From the NCBI GenBank assembly GCA_965205725.1, contig OZ242189.1, forward strand, positions 372,001 to 436,000: 64,000 bases of DNA, written 5' to 3'. Source of the DNA: G965205725 sp965205725. GTDB taxonomy: Bacteria; Pseudomonadota; Gammaproteobacteria; Pseudomonadales; Halieaceae. The position numbers and the translations under genes are program-made. Shown here piece by piece: positions 1-9,491 of the stretch. The notes under the pieces are model-generated. The model was not told the DNA's origin and did no database searches. It saw only the letters and a program-made list of their open reading frames with translations. Numbering within the stretch: position 1 is the first letter of the stretch; each line of letters starts with the position of its first letter.

Positions 1-99
1 GAATTAAAAGGCTGGCCCGAGCCTCGGGTCATTGTGCGTTTTTGGATTATTACCGTGATGCTGGTTCTGTTTGGGCTGGCGACTTTGAAGTTGCGTTGA
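1..99 (+). CDS. mraY: MraY, C-terminal end (partial)
   Basis: This is the last 32 codons of phospho-N-acetylmuramoyl-pentapeptide transferase, the membrane enzyme that makes lipid I; the gene continues off the left edge. The frame from base 1 reads through KGWPEPRVIVRFWI, a highly conserved C-terminal signature, then a hydrophobic stretch ending ATLKLR and TGA at 97-99. It lies 11 bases before murD, the standard dcw order. Confidence 0.93.
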   Translation, partial: ELKGWPEPRVIVRFWIITVMLVLFGLATLKLR

Positions 100-110
100 G
101 CAGAGAGGAG

Positions 111-1493
111 ATGAATCCACTGGTGAGCACGCAGGTGCAGCAGACAGGTAAGCCTGTGGTCGTCCTTGGTTTGGGTGGCACTGGATTGTCTTGCGCGCGT
201 TTTTTGTATCGGCAGCAGATTCCTTTTGTGGTGATGGACAGCCGCGACCTGCCACCCGGTCTGGATGAACTGCGCAGCGCGTGTCCGGGAGTAGATGTTC
301 ATCTCGGCGGCTTCGACACAGACTTGCTTGCCCAGGCGCGGCGTCTGATTGTCAGTCCGGGTATATCGCTACAGGAGCCACCGATTGCCGCGGCGATGGC
401 CGGGGGTGTGCCAGTGGCTGGCGATATTGATTTGTTCTGTGAACAGGCACAGGCGCCGGTTATCGGCATTACCGGCTCCAATGGGAAGTCCACTGTGACG
501 GATTTGCTGGGCCACATGGCGCGCCGCGCAGCCAAAAAAGTGGGTGTGGGTGGCAATCTGGGTCTGCCCGCTCTGGATTTGTTGGCAAACGAGGTGGACT
601 TCTATGTGCTGGAGTTGTCCAGCTTTCAGTTGGAGCGCGCAGGCGAACTGGGTTTAGCGGTGGCGACGGTTCTCAACCTGAGCGATGACCACCTGGACCG
701 CCACGGTCACAGGCACGCTTATCGCGCCGCCAAGCACCGATTATTCGTCGGTGCTCAACATATCGTAATCAATCGGGATGACGAGATGACTGTGCCGCAA
801 GAGGCCCCTGAGTCCGCGCGAATTACATCCAGCTTTGGCCTGCAAGAGCCGGTCGAGGGTCAGTTTGGTTTGCGTCTTGAAGCCGGGGAAGAGTGGTTGG
901 CCTGCGGTGAGCAGCTATTGATTCCTGTGGCCGGGTTGGCGCTGGTTGGGCGGCACAATGCGGTTAACGCGCTGGCTGGCCTGGCCCTGGGTACCGAGAT
1001 GGGTTTGCCGATGCCAGCCATGTTGGAAACGCTGCGCGCTTATACGGGGTTGGCGCATCGCTGCGAACTCGTTGGCAGTCATAGCGGCGTCCGCTTTATC
1101 AATGATTCCAAAGCGACCAATGTTGGAGCCACTGTCGCCGCACTGGGCGGCCTGGCTACGGCCAATAATATTGTGCTGATTGCCGGGGGGCAGGGTAAAG
1201 GAGCAGATTTTGATGCCCTGCGGGAGCCTGTTTTGACAACCTGTAAGGCTGTGTTCCTGCTAGGCGAAGATGCGCCTGCTATGCAGCGGGCCCTGGGTGC
1301 TGGCGTCAAAACCGTCTTGCTTGATGAATTGGAACAAGCCGTCGGGCAAGCCTGGTTGCTGGCTGAAAAGGGCGACGTGGTACTGCTGTCCCCGGCCTGT
1401 GCCAGTTTCGATATGTTCGACAGTTTTGCGCATAGAGGTGAGCACTTTATCCATTGTGTTCAGGCGCTTATCTCAGGGGTGCAGCCGTCGTGA
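111..1493 (+). CDS. murD: UDP-N-acetylmuramoylalanine--D-glutamate ligase
   Basis: A cytoplasmic ATP-dependent ligase that adds D-glutamate to UDP-MurNAc-L-Ala in peptidoglycan precursor synthesis. The N-terminal Rossmann-like motif VLGLGGTGLS lies near residues 18-27 and the Mur-ligase P-loop GSNGKST at 122-128. Length (460 aa) is normal. An upstream in-frame ATG at 42 lies inside mraY; I chose ATG 111 because it follows a purine-rich AGAGAGGAG, comes after the mraY stop, and starts just before the conserved domain. Its TGA overlaps the ftsW GTG. Confidence 0.95.
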   Translation: MNPLVSTQVQQTGKPVVVLGLGGTGLSCARFLYRQQIPFVVMDSRDLPPGLDELRSACPGVDVHLGGFDTDLLAQARRLIVSPGISLQEPPIAAAMAGGVPVAGDIDLFCEQAQAPVIGITGSNGKSTVTDLLGHMARRAAKKVGVGGNLGLPALDLLANEVDFYVLELSSFQLERAGELGLAVATVLNLSDDHLDRHGHRHAYRAAKHRLFVGAQHIVINRDDEMTVPQEAPESARITSSFGLQEPVEGQFGLRLEAGEEWLACGEQLLIPVAGLALVGRHNAVNALAGLALGTEMGLPMPAMLETLRAYTGLAHRCELVGSHSGVRFINDSKATNVGATVAALGGLATANNIVLIAGGQGKGADFDALREPVLTTCKAVFLLGEDAPAMQRALGAGVKTVLLDELEQAVGQAWLLAEKGDVVLLSPACASFDMFDSFAHRGEHFIHCVQALISGVQPS

Positions 1494-2653
1494 GTCGCCT
1501 CGCAGTGAGCGACCGCCAGCCCGTGCTGGCACTGTTCGCCGAGATGGATAAAGTGCTGCTGTTGCTGGTGCTGGGTCTCATGTTGATCGGCTTTGTCGCA
1601 ATCAGTTCAGCGTCAGTAGAATTTGCCGCTGCCAAATATGGCAGCGCCGGATACCATGGTGCCCGGCATTTGATTTACATGGGATTAGCTCTGACAACCG
1701 GGTTCCTGGTTTATCTGGCGCCGACCAAATTTTGGCTGGATACCGGCTGGGTATGGTTCTTTCTGGCATTGGTCATGCTGCTGCTGGTACTGATTCCCGG
1801 TATTGGCGTTAAGGTAAACGGCAGTCGGCGTTGGCTGGCACTGGGCCCGCTGACCCTACAGGCCTCTGAGTTTGCCAAAATGTTTTTGGTGGTCTACCTG
1901 GCGGGTTATCTGCTGCGACGAGAAGACCAGGTGCGCAGCCAATGGAGTGGCTTTATCAAGCCCATGGCGGTCGTGTTCTCGATCACCCTGTTATTGATGG
2001 TCGAGCCCGATTTCGGTGCGACAGTGGTTACCATTGGGGCGGCGTTCGGCATGCTGTTTTTGGCGGGTGTGCGGCTTGGACAGTTTTTGCTGGTGATGCT
2101 CGGCGCGGTGATGGCTCTGGCGCTGCTCATTGTTGCGGAGCCCTATCGGATGCAGCGCCTGACAGCCTATACCGACCCCTGGGCAGATCAATTCAATAGC
2201 GGTTATCAGTTGACCCAGTCCTTGATTGCCTTTGGTCGCGGTGAATGGTTTGGCGTGGGGCTGGGTAACAGCGTGCAAAAGCTGTTTTATCTGCCGGAGG
2301 CACACACAGATTTTGTCTTCTCGATTTGGGCCGAAGAAACCGGTCTTCTGGGGGCCTGTCTAGTCATCGGCCTGTATTTCGCAGTGGTATTGCGCACATT
2401 CTGGACTGCGCGTCGCAGTCATGCTGCCGGCGACCAGTTTGGTGCTCATATCTGTCATGGCGTTGGCCTGATTATCGCCGCCCAGGTATTTATCAATATC
2501 GGTGTCAGTACCGGTTTGCTGCCCACCAAGGGGCTGACCTTGCCGCTGCTCAGCTATGGCGGCAGCAGTTTGATTGCATGTTGTTGTATGTTGGCACTGG
2601 TGCTGCGCATAGAGATGGAGCAGCGAAGAGCAGGGGGCAAACATGGCCGTTAA
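1490..2653 (+). CDS. ftsW: Lipid II polymerase FtsW (SEDS family)
   Basis: A polytopic SEDS protein of the divisome that polymerises septal glycan strands together with FtsI. The hydrophobic segments start near residue 20; the family motif SGYQLTQS, the FVFSIWAEE region and the terminal GLTLPLLSYGGSSL signature are visible. The GTG at 1490 overlaps the murD stop (GTGA) and has AGGGG about ten bases upstream; an open extension to 1454 lies within murD. At 387 aa it is slightly shorter than the E. coli protein. It overlaps murG by 11 bases, implying translational coupling. Confidence 0.93.
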   Translation: MSRLAVSDRQPVLALFAEMDKVLLLLVLGLMLIGFVAISSASVEFAAAKYGSAGYHGARHLIYMGLALTTGFLVYLAPTKFWLDTGWVWFFLALVMLLLVLIPGIGVKVNGSRRWLALGPLTLQASEFAKMFLVVYLAGYLLRREDQVRSQWSGFIKPMAVVFSITLLLMVEPDFGATVVTIGAAFGMLFLAGVRLGQFLLVMLGAVMALALLIVAEPYRMQRLTAYTDPWADQFNSGYQLTQSLIAFGRGEWFGVGLGNSVQKLFYLPEAHTDFVFSIWAEETGLLGACLVIGLYFAVVLRTFWTARRSHAAGDQFGAHICHGVGLIIAAQVFINIGVSTGLLPTKGLTLPLLSYGGSSLIACCCMLALVLRIEMEQRRAGGKHGR

Positions 2654-3746
2654 TCCCTCTGCAAGCACAGTACTTATTTTGGCTGGTGGAACCGGCGGTC
2701 ACGTCTATCCAGCGCTGGCGGTCGCACAGGAGCTGCAAGCGCGAGGTTTCAATATTCGCTGGCTCGGTACCGAGCGAGGTCTTGAGAACCGGGTTGTCCT
2801 TGCTGCGGGATTGGCGCTGGACTTTATTCGAGTCAGAGGTCTGCGCGGCAAAGGCGCGTTGGCGCGAGTGCAGGCCGTGTTGATGCTGATATGGGCGTCG
2901 GCGCAATCACTGTTTGCCGTAGTGAAAATTAAACCAGACTGCGTGTTGGGAATGGGCGGATATGTGTCAGGCCCTGCCGGCATAGCGGCCTGGTTGTTGC
3001 GCAAACCCCTGGTTATACACGAGCAAAACTCGGTTGCGGGAACCACCAATCGTCTACTGAGTCGTTTCTCGACGCGAGTGCTGGCCGCTTATCCCAATGC
3101 GTTTTCGAGCACAGCGGTCGATGCCGAAGTGGTTGGCAATCCCGTGCGACAAGCGCTGCTTGCGCGTGGTCTGGAGAGTGCCTGGCATTACGACGGCCAG
3201 CGCCCGCTGAGACTATTCGTCGTTGGAGGCAGCCTGGGCGCGAAGGCTATTAATGATGTTTTGCCCCAGGCGCTAGCCCTGCTGTCCGGCCAATCAGAAG
3301 TACAGGTGCGCCACCAAACCGGCATGGCACACAGCACCCGGGTGATGGCTGATTATCAGCGGCTGAACCTGTCTGAGGTCGAGGTGCTGCCCTATATAGA
3401 AGACATGGCGGCGATGTATGAGTGGTCAGATTTGGTGCTGTGCAGAGCGGGCGCCCTGACCGTTGCAGAGCTGACCATCATGGGGCGGCCATCAATCCTG
3501 GTGCCGCTGCCACAGGCCATTGATAACCACCAGGCGCACAATGCCTATTGGCTGCGCGACCAGGGCGGCGCCTTGGTTGTAGACCAGTCTGACCTGAGCG
3601 CCGAGAAATTGAGCGGTCTGTTGCTTGAATTAAAGAGCGATACCAAACGGCTTCGCTCCATGTCTGAGGCATCCGCCATTGCAGCTTTCCCGGAGGCGAC
3701 ACAGCGAGTAGCCGATGTCTGTGTGGAGGCGCATCGTGTCGATTGA
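2643..3746 (+). CDS. murG: Lipid II synthase MurG (GlcNAc transferase)
   Basis: A peripheral membrane GT28-family glycosyltransferase that moves GlcNAc from UDP-GlcNAc to lipid I, giving lipid II. The glycine-rich GGTGGH loop is at residues 15-20, followed by VLGMGGYVSGP and IHEQN; the C-terminal donor site shows CRAGALTVAE and PLPQAIDNHQ. Length (367 aa) is usual. The ATG lies inside the ftsW 3' end, and its own end overlaps murC. Confidence 0.95.
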   Translation: MAVNPSASTVLILAGGTGGHVYPALAVAQELQARGFNIRWLGTERGLENRVVLAAGLALDFIRVRGLRGKGALARVQAVLMLIWASAQSLFAVVKIKPDCVLGMGGYVSGPAGIAAWLLRKPLVIHEQNSVAGTTNRLLSRFSTRVLAAYPNAFSSTAVDAEVVGNPVRQALLARGLESAWHYDGQRPLRLFVVGGSLGAKAINDVLPQALALLSGQSEVQVRHQTGMAHSTRVMADYQRLNLSEVEVLPYIEDMAAMYEWSDLVLCRAGALTVAELTIMGRPSILVPLPQAIDNHQAHNAYWLRDQGGALVVDQSDLSAEKLSGLLLELKSDTKRLRSMSEASAIAAFPEATQRVADVCVEAHRVD

Positions 3747-5172
3747 AGCTGCGCATTTTCCGGTGCCCGAGATGCGTCGGGTCAAAGCCATCCATATGAT
3801 TGGCGTTGGCGGCGCCGGGATGAGTGGCATCGCAGAAGTGTTATTAAATCTGGGATATCGAGTCAGCGGCTCGGACCTGCGCCAGAGCAAAACTGTCGAG
3901 AGGTTGCAGGGTCTCGGCGTGTTAGTCGCCATTGGGCACGCCGGGGCGAACCTGACCGATATCGACGTGGTTGTGATATCCAGTGCCGTTGCCCAGGATA
4001 ACCCGGAACTGGTTGCGGCTCGGGCCGCGCGCATACCGGTGGTGCCGCGCGCGGAAATGCTGGCGGAGTTGATGCGCTATCGCCACGGCATAGCCGTGGC
4101 CGGTACCCACGGTAAAACGACAACCACCAGTTTGATTGCCGCCATATTTGCTGAAGAAAAACTCGACCCAACCTTTGTAATAGGCGGGTTGGTCAACAGT
4201 GCCGGTACCAATGCCCGCCTTGGGGCCAGCCGTTATTTGATTGCCGAGGCAGACGAGAGCGACGCCTCCTTCCTGCACCTGCAACCCATGGTCGCAGTGG
4301 TGACCAATATTGAAGCCGATCACATGGAGACCTATGGCGGTGATTTGCAGGTGTTGCGTCGCACCTTTGTGGAGTTTCTGCACAATCTGCCGTTTTATGG
4401 CGTTGCGGTGCTGTGCGTGGATGATCCAGTGGTTGCCGGGCTCATCAGTGAAATTGGCCGCACAGCGCTTACCTATGGTTTTTCAGAGGGCGCCGATTAT
4501 CGGATAACCCATGTTGAAAAAGACTCGCTGACCACCCGCTTTACCGTGGTGCGTCCACTGCCTCAACAAGATATTCGCGTGACCTTGAATATGCCGGGCT
4601 TACACAACGTACTCAATGCAACCGCAGCTATCGCGGTTGCCTGTGATGAAGGCATCTCAGCCAGTGCTATTCAGTCTGGCCTGGCCAGTTTTCAAGGTGT
4701 CAGTCGGCGTTTTGAGGTGCGCGGTGAACTATCGCTTGCGCAAGGTAAAGCCCTGTTAGTGGATGATTATGGTCATCACCCCACCGAATTGCGCGCCACG
4801 CTGGACGCAGCCAGACAAGCGTGGCCCGAGAGGCGGCTGGTGCTGGTGTTTCAACCGCACCGCTATACCCGTACCCGCGACCTCTATGAAGATTTTGTCA
4901 GCGTGCTGTCCGAATGTGATGCGCTGGTGCTGCTGGAGGTCTATCCGGCGGGTGAAGCACACATCCCGGGTGCCGACGGGCGCAGCTTGAGCCGCAGCGT
5001 GCGACAGCGGGGAGCGGTCGAGCCGGTATTTGTTGCCGATGTTGAGCAGGTGCCAGCAGTGTTAGAGGGCCTGTTGCTGGATGCAGATGTATTGCTAACG
5101 CAGGGCGCCGGTAATGTCGCTTTGCTGGCGCAGCAGCTCAGCGACCACAACTTCGCCGAGGTGGCGGCATGA
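3736..5172 (+). CDS. murC: UDP-N-acetylmuramate--L-alanine ligase
   Basis: The first Mur ligase, adding L-alanine to UDP-MurNAc in the cytoplasm. The IGVGGAGMSGIAE dinucleotide-like loop is at about residues 22-34 and the P-loop GTHGKTTT at 123-130. The start is ambiguous: an in-frame ATG lies at 3715, but the GTG at 3736 is preceded by GGAGG at ideal spacing and sits at the murG stop, so I prefer GTG (478 aa). The 3' end overlaps ddlB as ATGA. Confidence 0.94.
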   Translation: MSIEAAHFPVPEMRRVKAIHMIGVGGAGMSGIAEVLLNLGYRVSGSDLRQSKTVERLQGLGVLVAIGHAGANLTDIDVVVISSAVAQDNPELVAARAARIPVVPRAEMLAELMRYRHGIAVAGTHGKTTTTSLIAAIFAEEKLDPTFVIGGLVNSAGTNARLGASRYLIAEADESDASFLHLQPMVAVVTNIEADHMETYGGDLQVLRRTFVEFLHNLPFYGVAVLCVDDPVVAGLISEIGRTALTYGFSEGADYRITHVEKDSLTTRFTVVRPLPQQDIRVTLNMPGLHNVLNATAAIAVACDEGISASAIQSGLASFQGVSRRFEVRGELSLAQGKALLVDDYGHHPTELRATLDAARQAWPERRLVLVFQPHRYTRTRDLYEDFVSVLSECDALVLLEVYPAGEAHIPGADGRSLSRSVRQRGAVEPVFVADVEQVPAVLEGLLLDADVLLTQGAGNVALLAQQLSDHNFAEVAA

Positions 5173-6098
5173 GCCTTGCGTCTGTAACTGACCAATCAAT
5201 CGCCGTGTTGCTCGGCGGCTCTTCGTCCGAGCGTGAAATTTCCCTACAGAGCGGGGCAACCGTGTGCGAGGCGCTGACTAATCTGGGCGCGCTGGCGTTG
5301 CCTGTTGATACTGCGGATAGCCACTGGTGGGATCAGCTATCGGAAGTGGACGCCGCCTTCATTATTTTGCACGGTGGCGATGGTGAAGACGGCACTGTAC
5401 AGGGTGCGCTGCAAACCCTGGGTATTCCCTACACCGGCTCGGGCGTGTTGGCTTCGGCGTTGGCAATGGACAAGTTGCGCAGCAAGCGTTTGTGGCGGGG
5501 CATTGGTTTGCCGACAGCGGGCTTTGCCGAGCTGACCGGGACAAGCGATTTGCACACTGTGCTCGACGAACTGGGTCCAGTGTTCGTCAAGCCGGCCGAG
5601 GGTGGCTCAAGTATCGGCACTGGTGCGGCACATTCGGTTGATGAACTGGTCAGGGTCAGGGCAGAGGCATTCAAATACGGTGATCGAGTGATTGCCGAAC
5701 AACTCATCGACGGCGATGAATATACGGTAGCCATACTTGATGGCGCAGCACTGCCGGCGATCAGGATGGAAACCGATAGCGAGTTCTACGACTACGAAGC
5801 CAAGTATTTTTCTGATGAGACCCGCTACCTGTGTCCCTGCGGGCTGGCTGCGAAGGAGGCAGCAGAGTTAGCCCGAACAGCTTTGCTGGCCTTTGATTCT
5901 CTGGGTTGTGCTAGCTGGGGCCGGGTAGATTTTATGCGTGACCGCCAGGGCAGTTTCTGGATTCTCGAAGTGAATACCGTGCCCGGCATGACCAGTCACA
6001 GTTTGGTGCCGATGGCCGCTAAAGCAGCTGGTATCGAGTTGCCTGAGCTGGTGGCTCGCATCACTGATTCGGCATTCAGAAGGGGTGATCTGAGATGA
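5169..6098 (+). CDS. ddlB: D-alanine--D-alanine ligase
   Basis: An ATP-grasp enzyme that makes the D-Ala-D-Ala dipeptide for MurF. Visible motifs are LLGGSSSEREISL at the N terminus, HGGDGEDGTVQG, the VKPAEGGSSIG ATP-grasp segment and the metal-binding EVNTVPGMT near the C terminus. At 309 aa it is a typical DdlB. Both ends overlap neighbours as ATGA, as expected of a coupled dcw operon. Confidence 0.94.
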   Translation: MSLASVTDQSIAVLLGGSSSEREISLQSGATVCEALTNLGALALPVDTADSHWWDQLSEVDAAFIILHGGDGEDGTVQGALQTLGIPYTGSGVLASALAMDKLRSKRLWRGIGLPTAGFAELTGTSDLHTVLDELGPVFVKPAEGGSSIGTGAAHSVDELVRVRAEAFKYGDRVIAEQLIDGDEYTVAILDGAALPAIRMETDSEFYDYEAKYFSDETRYLCPCGLAAKEAAELARTALLAFDSLGCASWGRVDFMRDRQGSFWILEVNTVPGMTSHSLVPMAAKAAGIELPELVARITDSAFRRGDLR

Positions 6099-6847
6099 GT
6101 CGCGGCGCCACCCCAAAAGCCGGACGAGAACCTGCCTATCGCGGTCTGGGCCGCTGTCTTCGAACAATGGGCATCGCTGTCGGAGGGTTGGCCAGTGTCG
6201 GCCTGGCGGGTTTTGGTGGATGGCAGCTCTGGCAAATTCCGGTGGAGCGCGTGCTGTTCAGCGGAGCCGTTGAGCGAGTTGCAAAGGCGCAGTTGCAGTC
6301 ACTTGTTAATGCCAATCTCAATGCCGGGTTTTTGAGCGTGGACATAGAGCGTATTCGAGACCCGCTAGAAGCACAGCCGTGGGTTTTCAAGGCAGTGGTT
6401 AAAAGACGCTGGCCGAGTCATTTAGAAATTGAAGTGACCGAGCAAATCGCTATTGCCCGTTGGGGCGAGGATGCCTACCTCAATCACGAAGGCAATGTGT
6501 TTAGGCCAGATGCCTATGTGCCAATGCCCGAGCTACCACAGTTACAGGGCCCGGAGGGCAGCCAGCTTGAGTTGATGCGGCATTATCAGTTCATGCGTGA
6601 GCAGATACAAGCGCTGGGTCTGGAGTTGGTGTCGCTGAAAATGGATGAGCGCGGTGGGCTGCTGGCGCGGCTGCGCACGGGTGGCGAGCTGGTGTTTGGT
6701 CGAGGGCAGTTTGAGGAAAAACTAGTCCGTTTTATGGGGGTGTACTACGCGGACCTGGCGGGCCGGGAACAGGATATCCGCGCAGTTGATTTGCGTTACC
6801 GGCACGGTCTTGCCGTGTCGTGGCGCACTGAGAAATTAGATGTTTAA
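6095..6847 (+). CDS. ftsQ: Cell division protein FtsQ
   Basis: A bitopic divisome protein linking the Z ring to FtsL/FtsB and the septal synthases. A short basic cytoplasmic tail precedes a membrane segment at roughly residues 26-47. A POTRA domain follows, starting near VERVLFSGAV with the expected hydrophobic-small pattern, then the FtsQ beta domain (residues 120-245). Length (250 aa) is within the family range. The ATG overlaps the ddlB stop. Confidence 0.9.
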   Translation: MSRGATPKAGREPAYRGLGRCLRTMGIAVGGLASVGLAGFGGWQLWQIPVERVLFSGAVERVAKAQLQSLVNANLNAGFLSVDIERIRDPLEAQPWVFKAVVKRRWPSHLEIEVTEQIAIARWGEDAYLNHEGNVFRPDAYVPMPELPQLQGPEGSQLELMRHYQFMREQIQALGLELVSLKMDERGGLLARLRTGGELVFGRGQFEEKLVRFMGVYYADLAGREQDIRAVDLRYRHGLAVSWRTEKLDV

Positions 6848-6861
6848 AGGGGATTGCCGGT

Positions 6862-8088
6862 ATGAGCGATAAAAATATGATTGTGGGCCTGGATATCGGA
6901 ACCTCCAAAGTCGTCGCCATCGTCGGGGAAATAACCGCAGAGGGTGCGATTGATGTGGTGGGTATTGGCTCGCACCCCAGCAAGGGAATGAAAAGGGGCA
7001 TGGTGGTTAATATTGAATCCACTGTGCAATCCATTCATCGCGCAGTAGCGGAAGCTGAGCTGATGGCGGGCTGCCAAATTCACTCGGTTTACGTGGGCAT
7101 TGCGGGCAGCCATATTCGCAGCCTGAACTCACACGGCATTGTGGCGATCCGCGACCGGGAAGTGTATTCACTGGACCTGGAGCGTGTTATTGATGCTGCC
7201 CAGGCCGTTGCAATTCCTGCGGATCAGCGGGTGCTGCACATCCTTCCCCAGGAATATGTGATCGACAGCCAGGAGGGTATTAAAGAGCCACTGGGTATGT
7301 CTGGCGTGCGGCTGGAGGCGAAAGTTCACCTGGTAACCTGCGCCACCAATGCGTCACAGAATATCGAGAAATGTATCCGCCGCTGCGGCCTCGATGTGGA
7401 AGACATTATTCTCGAGCAGTTGGCCTCCAGCTATTCCGTACTCACCGAAGATGAAAAAGAGTTGGGTGTTTGTCTGGTCGATATTGGTGGTGGCACCACG
7501 GATATCGCCGTGTTCACTGAAGGCTCGATTCGTCACACGGGCGTGATTCCTATTGCCGGCGATCAGGTGACCAATGACATTGCCATGGCTCTACGCACAC
7601 CAACCCAACATGCCGAAGAAATAAAAATCCAGTACGCCTGTGCGCTGACCCAACTGGCTGGTGCCGAGGAGACCATCAAGGTTCCCAGCGTCGGTGATCG
7701 GCCACCGCGAGACCTGTCTCGTCAGGCACTGGCAGAAGTGGTTGAGCCTCGCTACGACGAACTCTTTACCCTGGTGCAGACAGAACTGCGCCGCTCGGGT
7801 TTTGAAGATTTGATCCCGACTGGAGTGGTGCTCACCGGCGGCACTTCAAAGATGGAGGGCGCGATGGAGCTGGCCGAGGAAATATTCCATATGCCGGTGC
7901 GGGTGGGTTGTCCGCAGACGGTCAGCGGTCTCACCGACATTGTGCGCAACCCGATCTACGCCACTGGCGTTGGCTTGCTGCAATACGGAGCGCGGGCGCA
8001 GGAAGACGGATTGGTGACCGGCAGTGGAGGTTCCACCGAGCCGAATGTGTGGGAGCGGCTGAAGACCTGGTTGCAAAATAATTTTTAA
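6862..8088 (+). CDS. ftsA: Cell division protein FtsA
   Basis: An actin-like ATPase that tethers FtsZ to the membrane and recruits later divisome proteins. The actin-fold phosphate-1 motif GLDIGTSKVVA is at residues 9-19, phosphate-2 is DIGGGTTDIA, and an adenosine motif GVVLTGGTSKM lies near residue 325. The C terminus ends in an amphipathic helix (WERLKTWLQNNF), the family's membrane anchor. An AAGGGG ribosome site precedes the ATG; length (408 aa) is usual. Confidence 0.95.
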   Translation: MSDKNMIVGLDIGTSKVVAIVGEITAEGAIDVVGIGSHPSKGMKRGMVVNIESTVQSIHRAVAEAELMAGCQIHSVYVGIAGSHIRSLNSHGIVAIRDREVYSLDLERVIDAAQAVAIPADQRVLHILPQEYVIDSQEGIKEPLGMSGVRLEAKVHLVTCATNASQNIEKCIRRCGLDVEDIILEQLASSYSVLTEDEKELGVCLVDIGGGTTDIAVFTEGSIRHTGVIPIAGDQVTNDIAMALRTPTQHAEEIKIQYACALTQLAGAEETIKVPSVGDRPPRDLSRQALAEVVEPRYDELFTLVQTELRRSGFEDLIPTGVVLTGGTSKMEGAMELAEEIFHMPVRVGCPQTVSGLTDIVRNPIYATGVGLLQYGARAQEDGLVTGSGGSTEPNVWERLKTWLQNNF

Positions 8089-8145
8089 GCAGTATGTAAC
8101 CGCCGAGCGAGGGTTCGGCATTGTTAGTAACAGGGGAGTAAGATC

Positions 8146-9318
8146 ATGTTTGAACTAGTAGACAATGTGCTTGAGAGCGCAGTCATCAAGGTTGTCGGGG
8201 TTGGTGGAGGCGGTGGTAATGCTGTCAAACACATGATCGCGAACACCGTGCAAGGCGTGGATTTTATCTGTGCCAACACGGATGCCCAGGCCTTGTCTGA
8301 TATCGACTCTAAAACGGTGTTGCAGCTTGGTGGCAATATCACCAGGGGGCTGGGTGCGGGTGCCGACCCGGACATTGGCCGGGCGGCTGCAATGGAAGAC
8401 CGCGAGCGCATCGCGGATGCGCTGAGCGGTGCGGATATGGTGTTTATCACCGCTGGCATGGGCGGTGGTACCGGTACTGGCGGAGCGCCAGTGGTGGCAG
8501 AAGTAGCCCGCGATATGGGGATTTTAACAGTGGCTGTTGTCACCAGACCGTTTCCTTTCGAAGGTAAAAAACGCACCACCATCGCCGACGCGGGTATGAA
8601 GGAGCTGCAACAGCATGTCGATTCCCTGATTACCATTCCCAATGAAAAGCTGCTCGATGTTCTGGGCAAGAACACCAGCCTGCTCGACGCTTTTAAAGCG
8701 GCTAATGATGTATTGCTGGGCGCGGTGCAGGGTATTGCCGACCTGATCATCCGCCCTGGAATGATCAATGTCGATTTCGCCGACGTGCGCACGGTGATGT
8801 CGGAAACGGGTATGGCGATGATGGGTACCGGCCACAGCCGTGGCGAGACCCGAGCCAGAGAGGCCGCCGAAGCTGCGATACGCAGCCCACTGCTGGAAGA
8901 TGTCAATTTGCAGGGTGCGCGCGGTATTTTGGTGAATATCACTGCGGGTCTGGACCTATCGCTTGGCGAGTTCTCCGAAGTGGGCGATACCATTGAAGAA
9001 TTCGCCTCCGAGAACGCAACCGTTGTTGTGGGTACAGTGATTGATCCGGATATGAGCGAGGAACTCAAGGTAACCGTGGTTGCGACAGGCCTGACGGTAG
9101 AAGCGATGGCAGCTTCACTGAAAGTGGTTGAGTCTGTGCCCACTATCAGTGCAGGAGGCGAGATGCCTGATTACGCAGAACTTGAGCGCCCCGCCTGTCA
9201 GCGTCGCGATGCGTCCAGCGGAATGTTGAAAGAGGCTGTGGAGCCGGCTCTGGGCAAGGTGGCAAGGCAGAAGGACTATTTTGATATCCCTGCCTTTTTG
9301 CGCCGCCAGGCTGATTGA
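8146..9318 (+). CDS. ftsZ: Cell division GTPase FtsZ
   Basis: The tubulin homologue that forms the Z ring. The nucleotide-binding GVGGGGGNAV loop is near residues 18-27, the tubulin signature GGGTGTG at 106-112, and the T7 loop NVDFADVRTVMS near residue 205. The C-terminal peptide DYFDIPAFLRRQAD is the conserved FtsA/ZipA-binding tail. GGGGAG precedes the ATG. A 57-base gap from ftsA may hold a promoter, but I do not see a convincing one. lpxC does not follow. Confidence 0.97.
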   Translation: MFELVDNVLESAVIKVVGVGGGGGNAVKHMIANTVQGVDFICANTDAQALSDIDSKTVLQLGGNITRGLGAGADPDIGRAAAMEDRERIADALSGADMVFITAGMGGGTGTGGAPVVAEVARDMGILTVAVVTRPFPFEGKKRTTIADAGMKELQQHVDSLITIPNEKLLDVLGKNTSLLDAFKAANDVLLGAVQGIADLIIRPGMINVDFADVRTVMSETGMAMMGTGHSRGETRAREAAEAAIRSPLLEDVNLQGARGILVNITAGLDLSLGEFSEVGDTIEEFASENATVVVGTVIDPDMSEELKVTVVATGLTVEAMAASLKVVESVPTISAGGEMPDYAELERPACQRRDASSGMLKEAVEPALGKVARQKDYFDIPAFLRRQAD

Positions 9319-9491
9319 TACCGGCTCAAATTTCGGTGTTATGCTGCGGCCAGCCTGGCAGCGGGTCACCGCCTCCCCTGGTGGCCCGTGACGACAGTTG
9401 GCTGCTTGCCCGAACGCGATTCGGCGGGCGTGACACTGCCCTGCTGAATATGCGATAGTTGCCGCTCTCTGGGGGAGAGAATTCACGCACA
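9319..9491. other. ftsZ-M23 intergenic gap lacking lpxC
   Basis: In many gammaproteobacteria lpxC lies between ftsZ and secA. Here the 173 bases after ftsZ hold no lpxC-like frame. They contain an imperfect inverted repeat around 9361-9392 (GGGTCACC ... GGTGGCCC, one mismatch) without a T tract, so a weak structure at most, and a GGGGGAGAGA ribosome site for the next gene. Confidence 0.6.
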
